Below, piece after piece: positions 1 to 8,374 of a stretch of DNA of 64,000 nt. The translations under genes were made by a program, and so were the position numbers. The notes beneath the pieces are model-generated. The model saw only the letters and a list, made by a program, of their open reading frames with translations, made no database searches and had not been told where the DNA came from. The DNA is from JANXYW01 sp031400455 (GTDB taxonomy: Bacteria; Chloroflexota; Dehalococcoidia; DSTF01; JACRBR01): the NCBI GenBank assembly GCA_031400455.1, contig JANNPX010000006.1, positions 56,205 through 120,204 of the forward strand, written 5' to 3'. Every line of letters begins with the position of its first letter. Positions within the stretch are counted from its first letter, which is position 1.

Positions 1-180
1 CTCACGCCAGTCGGTGTAGACATTCGGAATGTTGTGTCGCTTCGCCTGGTCGGCAGCGACAAGTTCGTTGAGATCCGCGATGGCTACGGGCGTAACGCCG
101 TTCGCGGCGTATGCCGGCAGATGCGCGATACGCGCGGCCCATCCGGCGCCGATGACTGCGATGCGTGGGCTGTCTGGCAC
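1..180 (-). CDS. Gfo/Idh/MocA-family NAD(P)-dependent oxidoreductase, N-terminal part
   Basis: Sixty codons read in from a GTG start and run off the left window edge. The translation opens with a Rossmann dinucleotide-binding strand (RIAVIGAGWAARIAHLPAY, GxGxxA type) followed by VAIADLN, where the Asp would bind the adenosine ribose. This is the classic start of Gfo/Idh/MocA sugar or cyclitol dehydrogenases. A GGGGG stretch lies about six bases before the GTG and could serve as ribosome binding site. It is downstream of, and on the same strand as, the sugar isomerase/epimerase at 279-1067, a common pairing in carbohydrate catabolism. The substrate cannot be told because the C-terminal domain is outside the window. 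Confidence 0.8.
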   Translation of the reverse strand, partial: MPDSPRIAVIGAGWAARIAHLPAYAANGVTPVAIADLNELVAADQAKRHNIPNVYTDWRE

Positions 181-278
181 GATACCCCCATTTGATGACG
201 TAGGGACGCAGCTCTAGCTCCGTCCGACACCGCTCGGGCAAAGCCAAAGCTTCGTCCTCGCGACCTCACTTCCTGCGA

Positions 279-1067
279 TTACTGGTAGCGCTCCAGTAGC
301 GCCTTGCACGCCAGGATGCCCTCGCGCTCCGCGAGTCGTTCGCCTTCGTACTCGATGCCGACGTACCCGTGGTACTTAGCATCGTCCACGATCTTCATCA
401 TCCGCGCGAAGTCGATCTTCGTCTCGTTTCCCGCAGCGTCGAAGTCGTAACACTTCGCGCTGACGGCCTTCGCGTACGGCATCATCTTCGTCACAGCGTC
501 GTAGCGGTCCGTCGTGTCCGGAATGTTGCCAAAGTCCGGCAACGTGCCGAACCGCGGGTGGTTGACCTTCTTCATCAGCCCGACGAGCCAGTCCGGGTCG
601 GACGAGAGCCCCCAGTGGTTCTCGATCAGCACGTTGACGCCCGCCGAATCGGCATACTCGAGCAGCGCAGAAAAGCTCTCCGCGCATCGATCCTGCGCGT
701 CCGCATCGCCTTCCTGTGCGCCCGTGTTGCATCGGATCGAGTGGCACCCGAGCACAGACGCGATGTCGATCCACTTGTGATGGTTCTGCGCCGCCAGCAT
801 GCGACTCGCCTTCTCCGGCCCCGCCATGCTGCCCTCGGCGTCGCACATGATCAGCAGGATCTGCACGCCCGCATCCTCAGCGCGCTTTCGAAGCTGCTTC
901 AGATAACCGTACTGCGGCGACGGAAAGAACGTGTTGACGAGCTCAAGCCCGCCGATGCCCACCTCGTGGCAGAGATCGACCATGCCGAGCTGATCAACCT
1001 CCTTCGCGAAGAACATCCGGTGCATCGACCAGGCGGCGAGCGAGATCTGGAACTTCGGCTCGGGCAT
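279..1067 (-). CDS. Sugar phosphate isomerase/epimerase (xylose isomerase-like TIM barrel)
   Basis: A 262-residue protein of the AP-endonuclease-2/xylose-isomerase-like TIM-barrel superfamily (COG1082). Visible hallmarks are the N-terminal strand FQISLAAWS, the central metal-site segment VNVLIENHWGLSSDPDW (Glu and His ligands), the PDFGNIPD loop, the AVSAKCYDF strand and the late acidic strand YVGIEYEGE. Length fits the family. Such enzymes act in the cytoplasm on keto-sugars or inositols with a divalent metal. The neighbouring Gfo/Idh oxidoreductase on the same strand, 98 bases downstream, supports a role in sugar or polyol degradation. The exact substrate is not deducible from sequence. Confidence 0.85.
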   Translation of the reverse strand: MPEPKFQISLAAWSMHRMFFAKEVDQLGMVDLCHEVGIGGLELVNTFFPSPQYGYLKQLRKRAEDAGVQILLIMCDAEGSMAGPEKASRMLAAQNHHKWIDIASVLGCHSIRCNTGAQEGDADAQDRCAESFSALLEYADSAGVNVLIENHWGLSSDPDWLVGLMKKVNHPRFGTLPDFGNIPDTTDRYDAVTKMMPYAKAVSAKCYDFDAAGNETKIDFARMMKIVDDAKYHGYVGIEYEGERLAEREGILACKALLERYQ

Positions 1068-1130
1068 GCTGCCTCCTCTGGCTCTGGGCGCGATCGTACG
1101 GGATTAGGTGCTGTGGGAGAAGCACGAATT

Positions 1131-1174
1131 CACCGCAGAGGCGCAGAGGACGCAGAGGACGCAGATCTGTTGGG
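1131..1174. repeat. 9-bp-periodic dispersed repeat, family B
   Basis: Successive CGCAGAGG(A) units at 9-base spacing end in CGCAGATCTGTTGGG. The copy abuts the stop codon of the AlkD-like gene at 1175. A related copy with the same right end (CGCAGATTTGTTGGG) is at 14147-14182, and weaker relatives lie at 1853-1880 and 2066-2095. Confidence 0.7.
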
Positions 1175-1849
1175 CTAGGATTGGAGGCGCGCCTGTACCG
1201 CGTCGCCGCGCAGCTCACGTAGCGCGTCGGCGGCGATCCAGCGGCCGCTCCGGGTGCCATCCGCGCGGATCTGCTCGGCGCACTTGATCGCAGCGGCGTT
1301 GCAGCGGCGGTTGCGCTTGCCGATGTTGCGCAGCGCCCAGTTGACGGCCTTCTTCACGAAGTTGCGCTCGTCGCCAGCCTCGCGACGGATCACCGGCAGG
1401 AACTGGAGGATCTCCGCGTCAGGCGCCGTCTTATACCGATAGGCGAAGTACGCGATCATCGCGAACGCGGCGCGCTTCACGTACTCCTGCTTGTGCGATG
1501 ACCAGGCGTGCGCCTTCTCGTAGCCGTATGGCGTAGCGAGGAACAGATCGCACACTCCGTCCACCACATCCCACGAGTCGAAGTCCTTCGCCCAGCGATT
1601 CATCTGCCGCTTCGTCACCTTCGCCGGCTCATCGACCATGCCTGCAAGAATGCGCGCCTCATGAATCCCCGACTGCCACAACGCCTCTGCGAGCGCATGA
1701 TCGCGCCCCGCGCGCTTCGCCATCGCACGCAGCGTCGGCACGCTGATGCCAAGCGCGTTTGCCCCGACGATGCCAAAGTGCGCCTGCCCAGCGCGAGCTT
1801 CCGGGTTCGCGTGCGATCGGAGTTCCGCGAGGATTTCTTCTGCGGTCAT
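1175..1849 (-). CDS. DNA alkylation repair protein (AlkD-like HEAT-repeat family)
   Basis: A 224-residue all-helical protein of the AlkC/AlkD superfamily (COG4912). AlkD homologues are DNA glycosylases that remove bulky or positively charged alkylated bases, using a concave surface of HEAT-like repeats. Supporting motifs are ISVPTLRAMAKRAGRDH near the N-terminus, IHEARILAGMVDEP, the FDSWDVVDGVC segment that carries the conserved Trp/Asp pair, and KKAVNWALRNIGKRN. I start at MTAEEILAEL rather than 36 codons earlier, because the upstream stretch is Arg/Cys-rich and overlaps repeat DNA. It is followed downstream by a family B repeat and then the sugar isomerase gene. Confidence 0.85.
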   Translation of the reverse strand: MTAEEILAELRSHANPEARAGQAHFGIVGANALGISVPTLRAMAKRAGRDHALAEALWQSGIHEARILAGMVDEPAKVTKRQMNRWAKDFDSWDVVDGVCDLFLATPYGYEKAHAWSSHKQEYVKRAAFAMIAYFAYRYKTAPDAEILQFLPVIRREAGDERNFVKKAVNWALRNIGKRNRRCNAAAIKCAEQIRADGTRSGRWIAADALRELRGDAVQARLQS

Positions 1850-1852
1850 GGA

Positions 1853-1880
1853 ACCACAGATTACACGGATTTCAGCGAAA
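1853..1880. repeat. 9-bp-periodic repeat, family B relative
   Basis: ACCACAGATTACACGGATTT repeats CACAGATT/CACGGATT at nine-base spacing just upstream of the AlkD-like start codon. It resembles the CGCAGATTT units seen at 14147 and the reverse-oriented copy at 2066-2095. Confidence 0.5.
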
Positions 1881-1977
1881 GTCGGCAAGCGGGATCGACA
1901 GTCAGAGCGCGATCTGAAAGCCCGCGTTCCCGCTCGACAACGACAGATCCGAGACACATGCGACTCTCACATCCGCT

Positions 1978-2095
1978 CCCTCTCCACAATGTGGAGAGGG
2001 GCGGCCGAAGGCCGGGGTGAGGCTAACAAAACGGAAACGCGGGCTTAAAGCCCGCGCTACAGATACCCAATCCGTGAAATCCGCGTAATCCCTGT
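1978..2095. repeat. Nest of three different dispersed repeats
   Basis: Three repeats lie side by side between the AlkD-like gene and typA. First, 1978-2022 is a family A palindrome: CCCTCTCC facing GGAGAGGG, then GGCCGGGGTGAGG. Second, 2038-2062 is a family C palindrome (CGCGGGCT facing AGCCCGCG, then CTACAG), also found at 18431. Third, 2066-2095 is a reverse-oriented family B copy with ATCCGTGAAATCCGCGTAAT. No gene is visible in the segment. Confidence 0.75.
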
Positions 2096-2103
2096 CCCCC
2101 GTG

Positions 2104-3960
2104 CTACCCCTTGCGCGCGTCCCGCGACCGGTCGCCGGTGCCCAGCGTGCGCTTCCTGATGCGCAGGCTCTTCGGCGTCACTTCGAGCGCTTCGTCGTCG
2201 CCGATCCACTCGAGCGCCTGCTCCAGCGACATCTTGCGTGCCGGGAACAGGTGCGCGGCGATGTCCGACGTGGACGAACGGATGTTGGTGAGCTTCTTTT
2301 CCTTGGTGATGTTCACGGCGATATCGTCTTCCTTGGCGTTCTCGCCGACGACCATCCCCTCGTAGACCTTGTCGCTGGCCTCGACGAACATCTCGCCACG
2401 CTCCTGCGCGTGCTCGATCGAGTAGCCCGTGACCGCGCCCGCACGGTCGGCGACGAGCGCGCCGTTCGTGCGGTGCTCGATCTCGCCTTGCCACGGCTCG
2501 TAACCGTCGAAGAGGTGATTGAGCAGGCCCGTGCCGCGCGTGTCGGTCAGGAACTGGCTGCGGAAGCCGATGAGGCCACGCGACGGGATGCGGAACTCCA
2601 GCCGGACGCGGCCCGTCCCGTGGTTCACCATGTTCGACATGCGACCCTTACGGCCGGCCATCTTTTGCGTGACGATGCCGACGTAGTCCTCCGGACAGTC
2701 GATGACCAGGTGCTCCATCGGCTCGAGCCGCTTGCCGTCGACGGTACGTGTAATCACCTGCGGCTTGCTGGCTGTCAGTTCGAAGCCTTCGCGGCGCATC
2801 GTCTCGATGAGAATCGCCATCTGCAGCTCGCCACGGCCCGACACCTTGAAGGTGTCGCCAGATTCCACTTCGACGTGGAGCGCGACGTTCGTGAGGATTT
2901 CGCGCTCGAGCCGATCCTTGAGGTTGCGCGATGTGACGAGCGTACCCTCTTGGCCCGCGAACGGCGACGTGTTGATCGAGAACATCATGCTGACGGTCGG
3001 CTCATCGATTGACACACGCTCCAGCGGGCGCGGGTCGTTCGGGTCGGTGACGGTGTCTCCGATGTTCACATCCTCGAAGCCGGCGATGGCGACGATGTCG
3101 CCCGGTCCCGCCTCTTCGATCTCCGCGCGCTCGAGGCCCTCGAAGCCGTAGAGATACGTGATGCGCCCCTTCTCGAGCGAGCCGTCCTCGCGCACGAGAC
3201 CAACATCCTGCTTGCCCTTGATCGTGCCGTTCATCATCCGGCCGATCGCCAGCCGCCCGACGAACTCCGAATAGCCGAGGTTGAGGATCAGCATCTGCAG
3301 CGGCATCTCGGTGTCGTACTGCGGCGCGGGGATGGCGCGGATGATCTCCTGGAACAGCGGCTCCAGCTTGTGGTCTTCGCCGTCCTGCGTCGTGCGGCAG
3401 ATGCCGTCGCGAGCGATCGTGTACAGCACGGGGAACTCGAGCTGGTGCTCGTCCGCATCGAGATCGATGAACAGGTCGTAGATCTCGTTCAGCACTTCTT
3501 GCGTGCGGGCGTCCTTGCGGTCGATCTTGTTGATCACGACGATCGGCGTCAGCTTCAACTCCAGCGCCTTCTTCAGCACGAAGCGCGTCTGCGGCAACGG
3601 GCCCTCGCTGGCATCCACGAGCAGTAGCACGCCATCGACCATCTTGAGGATGCGCTCGACCTCTCCGCCGAAGTCGGCGTGACCGGGCGTGTCGACGATG
3701 TTGATCTTGTACTTGCCGAAGCGCACCGATGTGTTCTTCGCGAGAATCGTGATGCCCTTCTCGCGCTCCAGGTCGTTCGAGTCCATGACCCGCTCGTTGA
3801 CTTCCTGGTTCTCGCGGAAGACGCCACTCTGCCAGAGCATGGCATCGACGAGCGTCGTCTTGCCGTGGTCGACGTGGGCGATGATCGCGATGTTGCGGAT
3901 GTCGTCGCGCTGGGCCGACGTGGAGGTCTTCTCCGGCGCTTCGGTCTGTGCGGTGGTCAT
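2104..3960 (-). CDS. typA: Translational GTPase TypA/BipA
   Basis: A 618-residue ribosome-binding GTPase of the EF-G-like family, implicated in ribosome assembly and stress adaptation. The G domain starts at IRNIAIIAHVDHGKTTL (P-loop), continues with GITI in switch I, DTPGHADFGGEV (G3) and NKIDR (G4), and is followed by EF-Tu-like domain 2, two alpha/beta domains and the TypA C-terminal domain (GLIGFRSQFLTDTRGTG). Length is normal. I choose the ATG at 3960, seven codons inside the longest frame, because AAGGAG stands at proper distance before it. The gene appears monocistronic and ends next to the repeat nest. Confidence 0.97.
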   Translation of the reverse strand: MTTAQTEAPEKTSTSAQRDDIRNIAIIAHVDHGKTTLVDAMLWQSGVFRENQEVNERVMDSNDLEREKGITILAKNTSVRFGKYKINIVDTPGHADFGGEVERILKMVDGVLLLVDASEGPLPQTRFVLKKALELKLTPIVVINKIDRKDARTQEVLNEIYDLFIDLDADEHQLEFPVLYTIARDGICRTTQDGEDHKLEPLFQEIIRAIPAPQYDTEMPLQMLILNLGYSEFVGRLAIGRMMNGTIKGKQDVGLVREDGSLEKGRITYLYGFEGLERAEIEEAGPGDIVAIAGFEDVNIGDTVTDPNDPRPLERVSIDEPTVSMMFSINTSPFAGQEGTLVTSRNLKDRLEREILTNVALHVEVESGDTFKVSGRGELQMAILIETMRREGFELTASKPQVITRTVDGKRLEPMEHLVIDCPEDYVGIVTQKMAGRKGRMSNMVNHGTGRVRLEFRIPSRGLIGFRSQFLTDTRGTGLLNHLFDGYEPWQGEIEHRTNGALVADRAGAVTGYSIEHAQERGEMFVEASDKVYEGMVVGENAKEDDIAVNITKEKKLTNIRSSTSDIAAHLFPARKMSLEQALEWIGDDEALEVTPKSLRIRKRTLGTGDRSRDARKG

Positions 3961-4271
3961 GCTGCTCCTTCGGGTACTCACGCCCCTATGGCGTTATGTT
4001 CGGCTCCGTTACATCAGCCAGCATCCGCGCGGCCCCTAAGAGGCTTCACGCTGGGGCCGTCATCCCCAATTCCGAACACAGCGGGTCGTGGGAGATTCAG
4101 ACGATGCGTATACAGGATAGCGGATTCCGGCTCGGATCGCTCTGGAGGCGCGTTACGGCCGTAGCTTGTCGGGCCGGATTCGGCCGATCCCGATACAAGC
4201 CGTATGCTTGGGTTAGAAACGGGCGCGGCCTGCGACTGAACGACTGAGAGACCCAGCGACCGAGCGACTCG

Positions 4272-5927
4272 ATGATGACCAACAACGAAGAGCGGTTGCG
4301 GCGCGAGTACGACGAGGCCGTCCGTGCCGAGGGCGCCGAGCTGCCCGGCCCGTTCCACACCGTCTCGGGCCGCCCGATCGACCGCCTCTACGATGCCACG
4401 GATGTCGCGGACATCGACTACGAGCGCGACATCAACGTACCTGGCGCGTACCCCTTCACGCGCGGCATCCACAAGACCGGCTATCGCGGCAAGCCGTGGA
4501 CCATCCGCATGTTCAGCGGCTTTGGCAGCGTCGAGGAGACGAACAAGCGCTACATCGACCTGCTTGCGGCCGGCAACAACGGGCTGTCGGTGGCGTTCGA
4601 TATGCCGACACTGATGGGATACGACCACGACGACCCGTGGGCGCAGGGCGAGTTCGGTAGCGGCGGCGTCGCGGTCGATTCGCTGGCGGACATGGAGATC
4701 CTCTTCCGCGACCTGCCGCTCGACAAGCTGACAACATCGATGACGATCAACGGGCCGGCGCCCGTGCTGTACGCCATGTTCGTCGCCGCAGCCGAGAAGC
4801 GCGGCATCCCGCGCGCCGCGCTCTCCGGCACGCTGCAGAACGACATCCTCAAGGAATTCATCTCACAGAACGAATTCATCTTCCCGCCGAAGGACTCCGT
4901 GCGCCTCGTCGTCGACACGGTCGAGTTCGCCACGCGCGAGATGCCGAAGTGGAACCCGATCAGCGTCAGCGGATACCACATCCGCGAAGCCGGAGCGACG
5001 GCCGCGCAAGAACTGGCGTTCACCCTCGCCAACGGACTCGAGTACGTACGCTGGGCGCTCGACCGCGGGCTCGATATCGACGAGTTCGCGCCGCGCATCA
5101 GCTTCTTCTTCAACTGCCACAACGACCTCTTCGAAGAGATCGCGAAGTTCCGCGCCGCGCGTCGCATCTGGGCGCGCATGCTGCGCGAGAAGCTTGGCGC
5201 CAAGAACCCGCGCTCCTGGCTGATGCGCTTCCACACGCAGACCAGCGGCGTCTCGCTGACGGCGCAGCAGCCCGAGGTGAACCTCATCCGCGTCGCGATC
5301 CAGGCGCTAGCCGCCGTCATGGGCGGCACCCAGTCGCTCCACACGGACGGCATGGATGAAGCACTCGCCCTGCCGAGCGATAAGGCGGCGACGCTGGCCG
5401 TCCGCACGCAACAGGTGATCCTGCACGAGAGCGGCGTCATCAACACCGTCGATCCGCTCGGCGGTTCGTACTTCGTTGAGCGGCTGACATCGGACATGGA
5501 AGCCGACGCGCTGCGCTACCTGGCGCAGATCGACGCGATGGGCGGCGTCATCCCCGCCATAGAAGACGGCTTCTTCCACCGCGAGATCATCGATGCGTCC
5601 GCGCGCTTCCAGCGCGAAGTCGAAAGCGGCCTGCGCATCATCGTCGGCGTCAACGCCTATCAGCAGGAGGGCCTCGACGACGTACCGATCCTCCGCATGG
5701 ACGTCGAGGGGCGCGACCGCCACATGGCCCGCCTCCGCGCCACAAAAACCGACCGCGATCAGTCAGCGTGGGCCGCCGCGCTCGTCCGCCTCGAATCAGC
5801 GAGCCGCTCGCAAGAGAACACCATGCCGTACATCATCGAAGCGGTAACGGCGGGCGCAACCGTCGGCGAGATCTGCGGCCTCTGGCGCCGCGTCTTCGGC
5901 GAATACAAAGAAGTGCTGGCGGTGTGA
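4272..5927 (+). CDS. Methylmalonyl-CoA mutase family, large (catalytic) subunit without B12 domain
   Basis: A 551-residue acyl-CoA mutase TIM-barrel chain. Visible family segments include TSMTINGPAPVLYAMFVAAAE, GTLQNDILKEF, ISVSGYHIREAGATAAQE, the FRAARRIWARML helix and LIRVAIQALAAVMGGTQSLHTDGMDEA. It ends soon after the barrel and has no C-terminal cobalamin-binding domain, so a separate B12 subunit gene must exist elsewhere, as in split methylmalonyl-, isobutyryl- or ethylmalonyl-CoA mutases. The reaction is a radical 1,2-rearrangement of a branched acyl-CoA. Which substrate it uses is not certain. The carboxylase beta chain at the right edge would fit a propionyl-CoA route. The first of two ATGs is taken. 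Confidence 0.9.
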   Translation: MMTNNEERLRREYDEAVRAEGAELPGPFHTVSGRPIDRLYDATDVADIDYERDINVPGAYPFTRGIHKTGYRGKPWTIRMFSGFGSVEETNKRYIDLLAAGNNGLSVAFDMPTLMGYDHDDPWAQGEFGSGGVAVDSLADMEILFRDLPLDKLTTSMTINGPAPVLYAMFVAAAEKRGIPRAALSGTLQNDILKEFISQNEFIFPPKDSVRLVVDTVEFATREMPKWNPISVSGYHIREAGATAAQELAFTLANGLEYVRWALDRGLDIDEFAPRISFFFNCHNDLFEEIAKFRAARRIWARMLREKLGAKNPRSWLMRFHTQTSGVSLTAQQPEVNLIRVAIQALAAVMGGTQSLHTDGMDEALALPSDKAATLAVRTQQVILHESGVINTVDPLGGSYFVERLTSDMEADALRYLAQIDAMGGVIPAIEDGFFHREIIDASARFQREVESGLRIIVGVNAYQQEGLDDVPILRMDVEGRDRHMARLRATKTDRDQSAWAAALVRLESASRSQENTMPYIIEAVTAGATVGEICGLWRRVFGEYKEVLAV

Positions 5928-5934
5928 GACGCTG

Positions 5935-5953
5935 GAGCGCGGACTTCTGTCCG
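5935..5953. repeat. Short palindromic repeat, family E
   Basis: AGCGCGGACTTCTGTCCG is a small palindrome (GGAC facing GTCC) in the gap after the mutase gene. A closely related copy, AGCGTGGACTTCAGTCCGCG, is at 52359-52382. Confidence 0.5.
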
Positions 5954-5974
5954 TCTCCCGTATTCGCTGACCCG

Positions 5975-6610
5975 CTAACCGCCCGCCTCCCGCGCCCGCT
6001 TTGCCAGCAATCGCGACGTGATGCTCTCGAACACGTTGTAGTCCTGCGCACCCGTCAACCGGAAGCCGCCGTCGAAGATGAACGTGGGCGTGCTGAGCTC
6101 TTCGTCATCCCGCGCCGCCGCAGTGATGCGATCGATGACCGGTGCGTAGTGCCCGTCGGCGAGTGCCTGGCGCAGACCCTGATCGTCTACACCGGCAATC
6201 CGTGCGATATCGCACAGCACCTCCCGATCGCCAACGTTGCTCCCGTGCTCGAAGTAAGCAGCGAACAGCGCACGATGGTACGCATCGAACCCGCCGTGTT
6301 CACGGGCGAATTCGGCGGCCTCCAGCGCGAGATGCGAGTTGGCTACCACTTCGGGCATCTGCATTGTGATGGCGGAGTCACGCGCGAGACCGATGATGTT
6401 CTGCGCGTACGCCGCGGCCCGCCTGCTGCTGCCCAGCCGCCCCGCGAGACGCGCGCCGTCGCGCGGGGTCTCGGGATGCAGTTCGAACGGGCGCCACTCA
6501 ACATCTACCGGAAACTCGAGCTGCAGCCGGTCGACACGCTCCAGCGCGATGTAGCACCACGGACAAACGTAATCGGAGTACGCGACGATCGTAATCCTGT
6601 CGGCGGCCAT
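5975..6610 (-). CDS. DsbA-family thiol-disulfide oxidoreductase, FrnE-like
   Basis: A 211-residue thioredoxin-fold protein of the DsbA/FrnE group (COG2761). The fold opens with ITIVAYSDYVCPWCYIA, where CPWC is the redox-active CxxC. It then has the long helical insertion and returns with the cis-Pro region ELSTPTFIFDGGFRLTGAQ. There is no signal peptide, so it is probably cytoplasmic, like FrnE and 2-hydroxychromene isomerase relatives. The start at MAADRITIV was chosen because the longer reading upstream is non-homologous. It lies convergent to the mutase gene. Confidence 0.88.
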   Translation of the reverse strand: MAADRITIVAYSDYVCPWCYIALERVDRLQLEFPVDVEWRPFELHPETPRDGARLAGRLGSSRRAAAYAQNIIGLARDSAITMQMPEVVANSHLALEAAEFAREHGGFDAYHRALFAAYFEHGSNVGDREVLCDIARIAGVDDQGLRQALADGHYAPVIDRITAAARDDEELSTPTFIFDGGFRLTGAQDYNVFESITSRLLAKRAREAGG

Positions 6611-6681
6611 GGCGCAGGATAGCATCGAGCCGGTGAGCGGCCGCTTACAGTGCGTGCCTGACGACCTGCGTGCTCGAGACC

Positions 6682-8190
6682 CTATTGAGGCGACCACACC
6701 GGCGAACGGCCATCGGTGATCAGCACGGGCAGCGCGCCGCTCGTGTCGCCAGCCATGACGAAGAGGCCGGAGCTGAAGGTCACCCGACCCTCCGGTCCAT
6801 TCGACGGCGCACCTGCGCCGAACGCCGGCACGAGTGCCTGCTCCCCCGTCACCATGTCCCAGACCCACACTCCGTTCGTGCCGGCGAGGCCGTCGGTGTA
6901 GCTGTAGAGCACGCTGCGTCCGTCGCGGCTCCACGCGCTGCGCCACATGTCGCTGCCGCCGCACCTTCCGCCGATGTTCGGATTGCGCTGCGGCACATCC
7001 GCGCTGGCAACGATCGCGCCCGCCGCGACGTCGTAGACCGCGTAGTGCGGCGTGTCCTGCTCGCTCACGTGGAAGGCTAGGCGGTTGCTCTCCGGCGCCC
7101 AGAGGGGCGAGCCGTAATACACGCCCTCGGGCGGCTCGACGTGCGCCTGCTCCTGACCGTCGAGAGCCATGACGACCATCCCCCGGGACAAGCCGTCTTC
7201 CGCAGTCTGCGTGACCAGCAACAATGTCCCGTCGAAGTTGAACGCGGGCGGGTCTTGCTGGTAGTACGCGGCATCGCCTATCAGGTGCGTCTCGCCGGTC
7301 GTGACGTCGACCCAGCCGGGTACGCCCTTCCAGCCGCCGCCCATCTGTTGAGGCTGCGCGCCGCTGACGATGCCGAGGTGCCTGCCGTCGGGCGACCAGC
7401 CGCGGCCCGCCACGCCCCGAGCGGAGACGAGCACCTCGCCCTGCGTATCGATGACCACCAGTTCCATGGTGCCGCCGTTGGCGTCGCCGTAGTGCGGCAC
7501 GTTGAACGAGAGCCGAGTCGCGTCAGGCGACCACGAGAGATCCGTGATGTATGCGTTGGGCTTGGCATCACCAACGGCATAAAGGAGCCGCTGATCGCTG
7601 CCGTCGGCCTGCGTCACCCACACCTCGCCGCCATCGCGCAGGAAGGCGATGCTACCGAGCCCCGCAAGCTGCGGCGCCAGGGCATCGCGTAGCGACACGT
7701 CGCGGACGTGCGTCAGGTAGTCGTCCGCGACGTAGCCCGCCCCGACGAGCATCCACCACCAGTGCCCGTCCCGCTCCTCCGCCGATCCGGAGAGATAACC
7801 CTCCGCACCGTCCGGCAGGCAGATGTTGACCAGGTCGACCGCCGGGTCCAGCGTCGGTGCGTCGCGGGCGTTCAAGCAGTCGCCAGCCCCCGCATTGACG
7901 CGCACCCAAGCGCCTTCATGGAACGGGCCGTGCGTCGTCGCGTAGACCGGCGCGCCCGGGTACGGCGTCGGCGAGACGCCGTCCGCGCTCGGCGGCGACA
8001 GGGGCGTCGATTCGTACTCGGGAGGTACGGTCGGCGACAAGACGGTCGCCGTGGCGCTCGACGTCGCCGTCGACTCGCCCGGCGGCGGAGGCTCTGGCGC
8101 GACGAACGCGTACGCGCCGAACCCGACGATCAGCGGGACGGCGGCGATGATACCCAACGGCAAGCGGCGCTTCGGCGTGTTCTCGTTCAT
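6682..8190 (-). CDS. Membrane-anchored SH3-like and PD40 beta-propeller protein
   Basis: About 502 residues. One N-terminal membrane helix (LPLGIIAAVPLIVGFGAYAFV) is followed by a low-complexity Pro/Ser/Thr linker, so most of the chain should be outside the cell. Next comes an SH3b-like segment (EGAWVRVNAGAGDCLNARDA), then six or so PD40/WD40-like repeats recognisable by WSPD-type turns: LSWSPDATRLSF, GWSPDGRHLGI, LWAPESNRLAF, AWSRDGRSVLY and the C-terminal PVWSPQ. These are TolB-like propellers that usually bind proteins or glycans. No catalytic residues are seen. The start at MNENTPKRR is preferred, but no clear ribosome binding site decides it. Confidence 0.75.
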   Translation of the reverse strand: MNENTPKRRLPLGIIAAVPLIVGFGAYAFVAPEPPPPGESTATSSATATVLSPTVPPEYESTPLSPPSADGVSPTPYPGAPVYATTHGPFHEGAWVRVNAGAGDCLNARDAPTLDPAVDLVNICLPDGAEGYLSGSAEERDGHWWWMLVGAGYVADDYLTHVRDVSLRDALAPQLAGLGSIAFLRDGGEVWVTQADGSDQRLLYAVGDAKPNAYITDLSWSPDATRLSFNVPHYGDANGGTMELVVIDTQGEVLVSARGVAGRGWSPDGRHLGIVSGAQPQQMGGGWKGVPGWVDVTTGETHLIGDAAYYQQDPPAFNFDGTLLLVTQTAEDGLSRGMVVMALDGQEQAHVEPPEGVYYGSPLWAPESNRLAFHVSEQDTPHYAVYDVAAGAIVASADVPQRNPNIGGRCGGSDMWRSAWSRDGRSVLYSYTDGLAGTNGVWVWDMVTGEQALVPAFGAGAPSNGPEGRVTFSSGLFVMAGDTSGALPVLITDGRSPVWSPQ

Positions 8191-8374
8191 GTAGTGATCA
8201 TCGCTCGAAGCTGCCCCCGGCACCCGACGCCCGCCCTACACTCGGCCGCCGCTTCGCCGACTAACTGCCTCAACGACCTCGCTCGCCGTCGCAATGGGGT
8301 CTTGACAAGGGCGGCGGATGCGCTTACTTTCGACCCTAACCGGCGAGGAACCGGAGCCAAGAAGGGAGTGCATC

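Noticed and set aside
1131..1174. Possible CRISPR or coding repeat in the CGCAGAGG units
   Set aside because: The period is only nine bases with no spacers, so it is a simple dispersed repeat.
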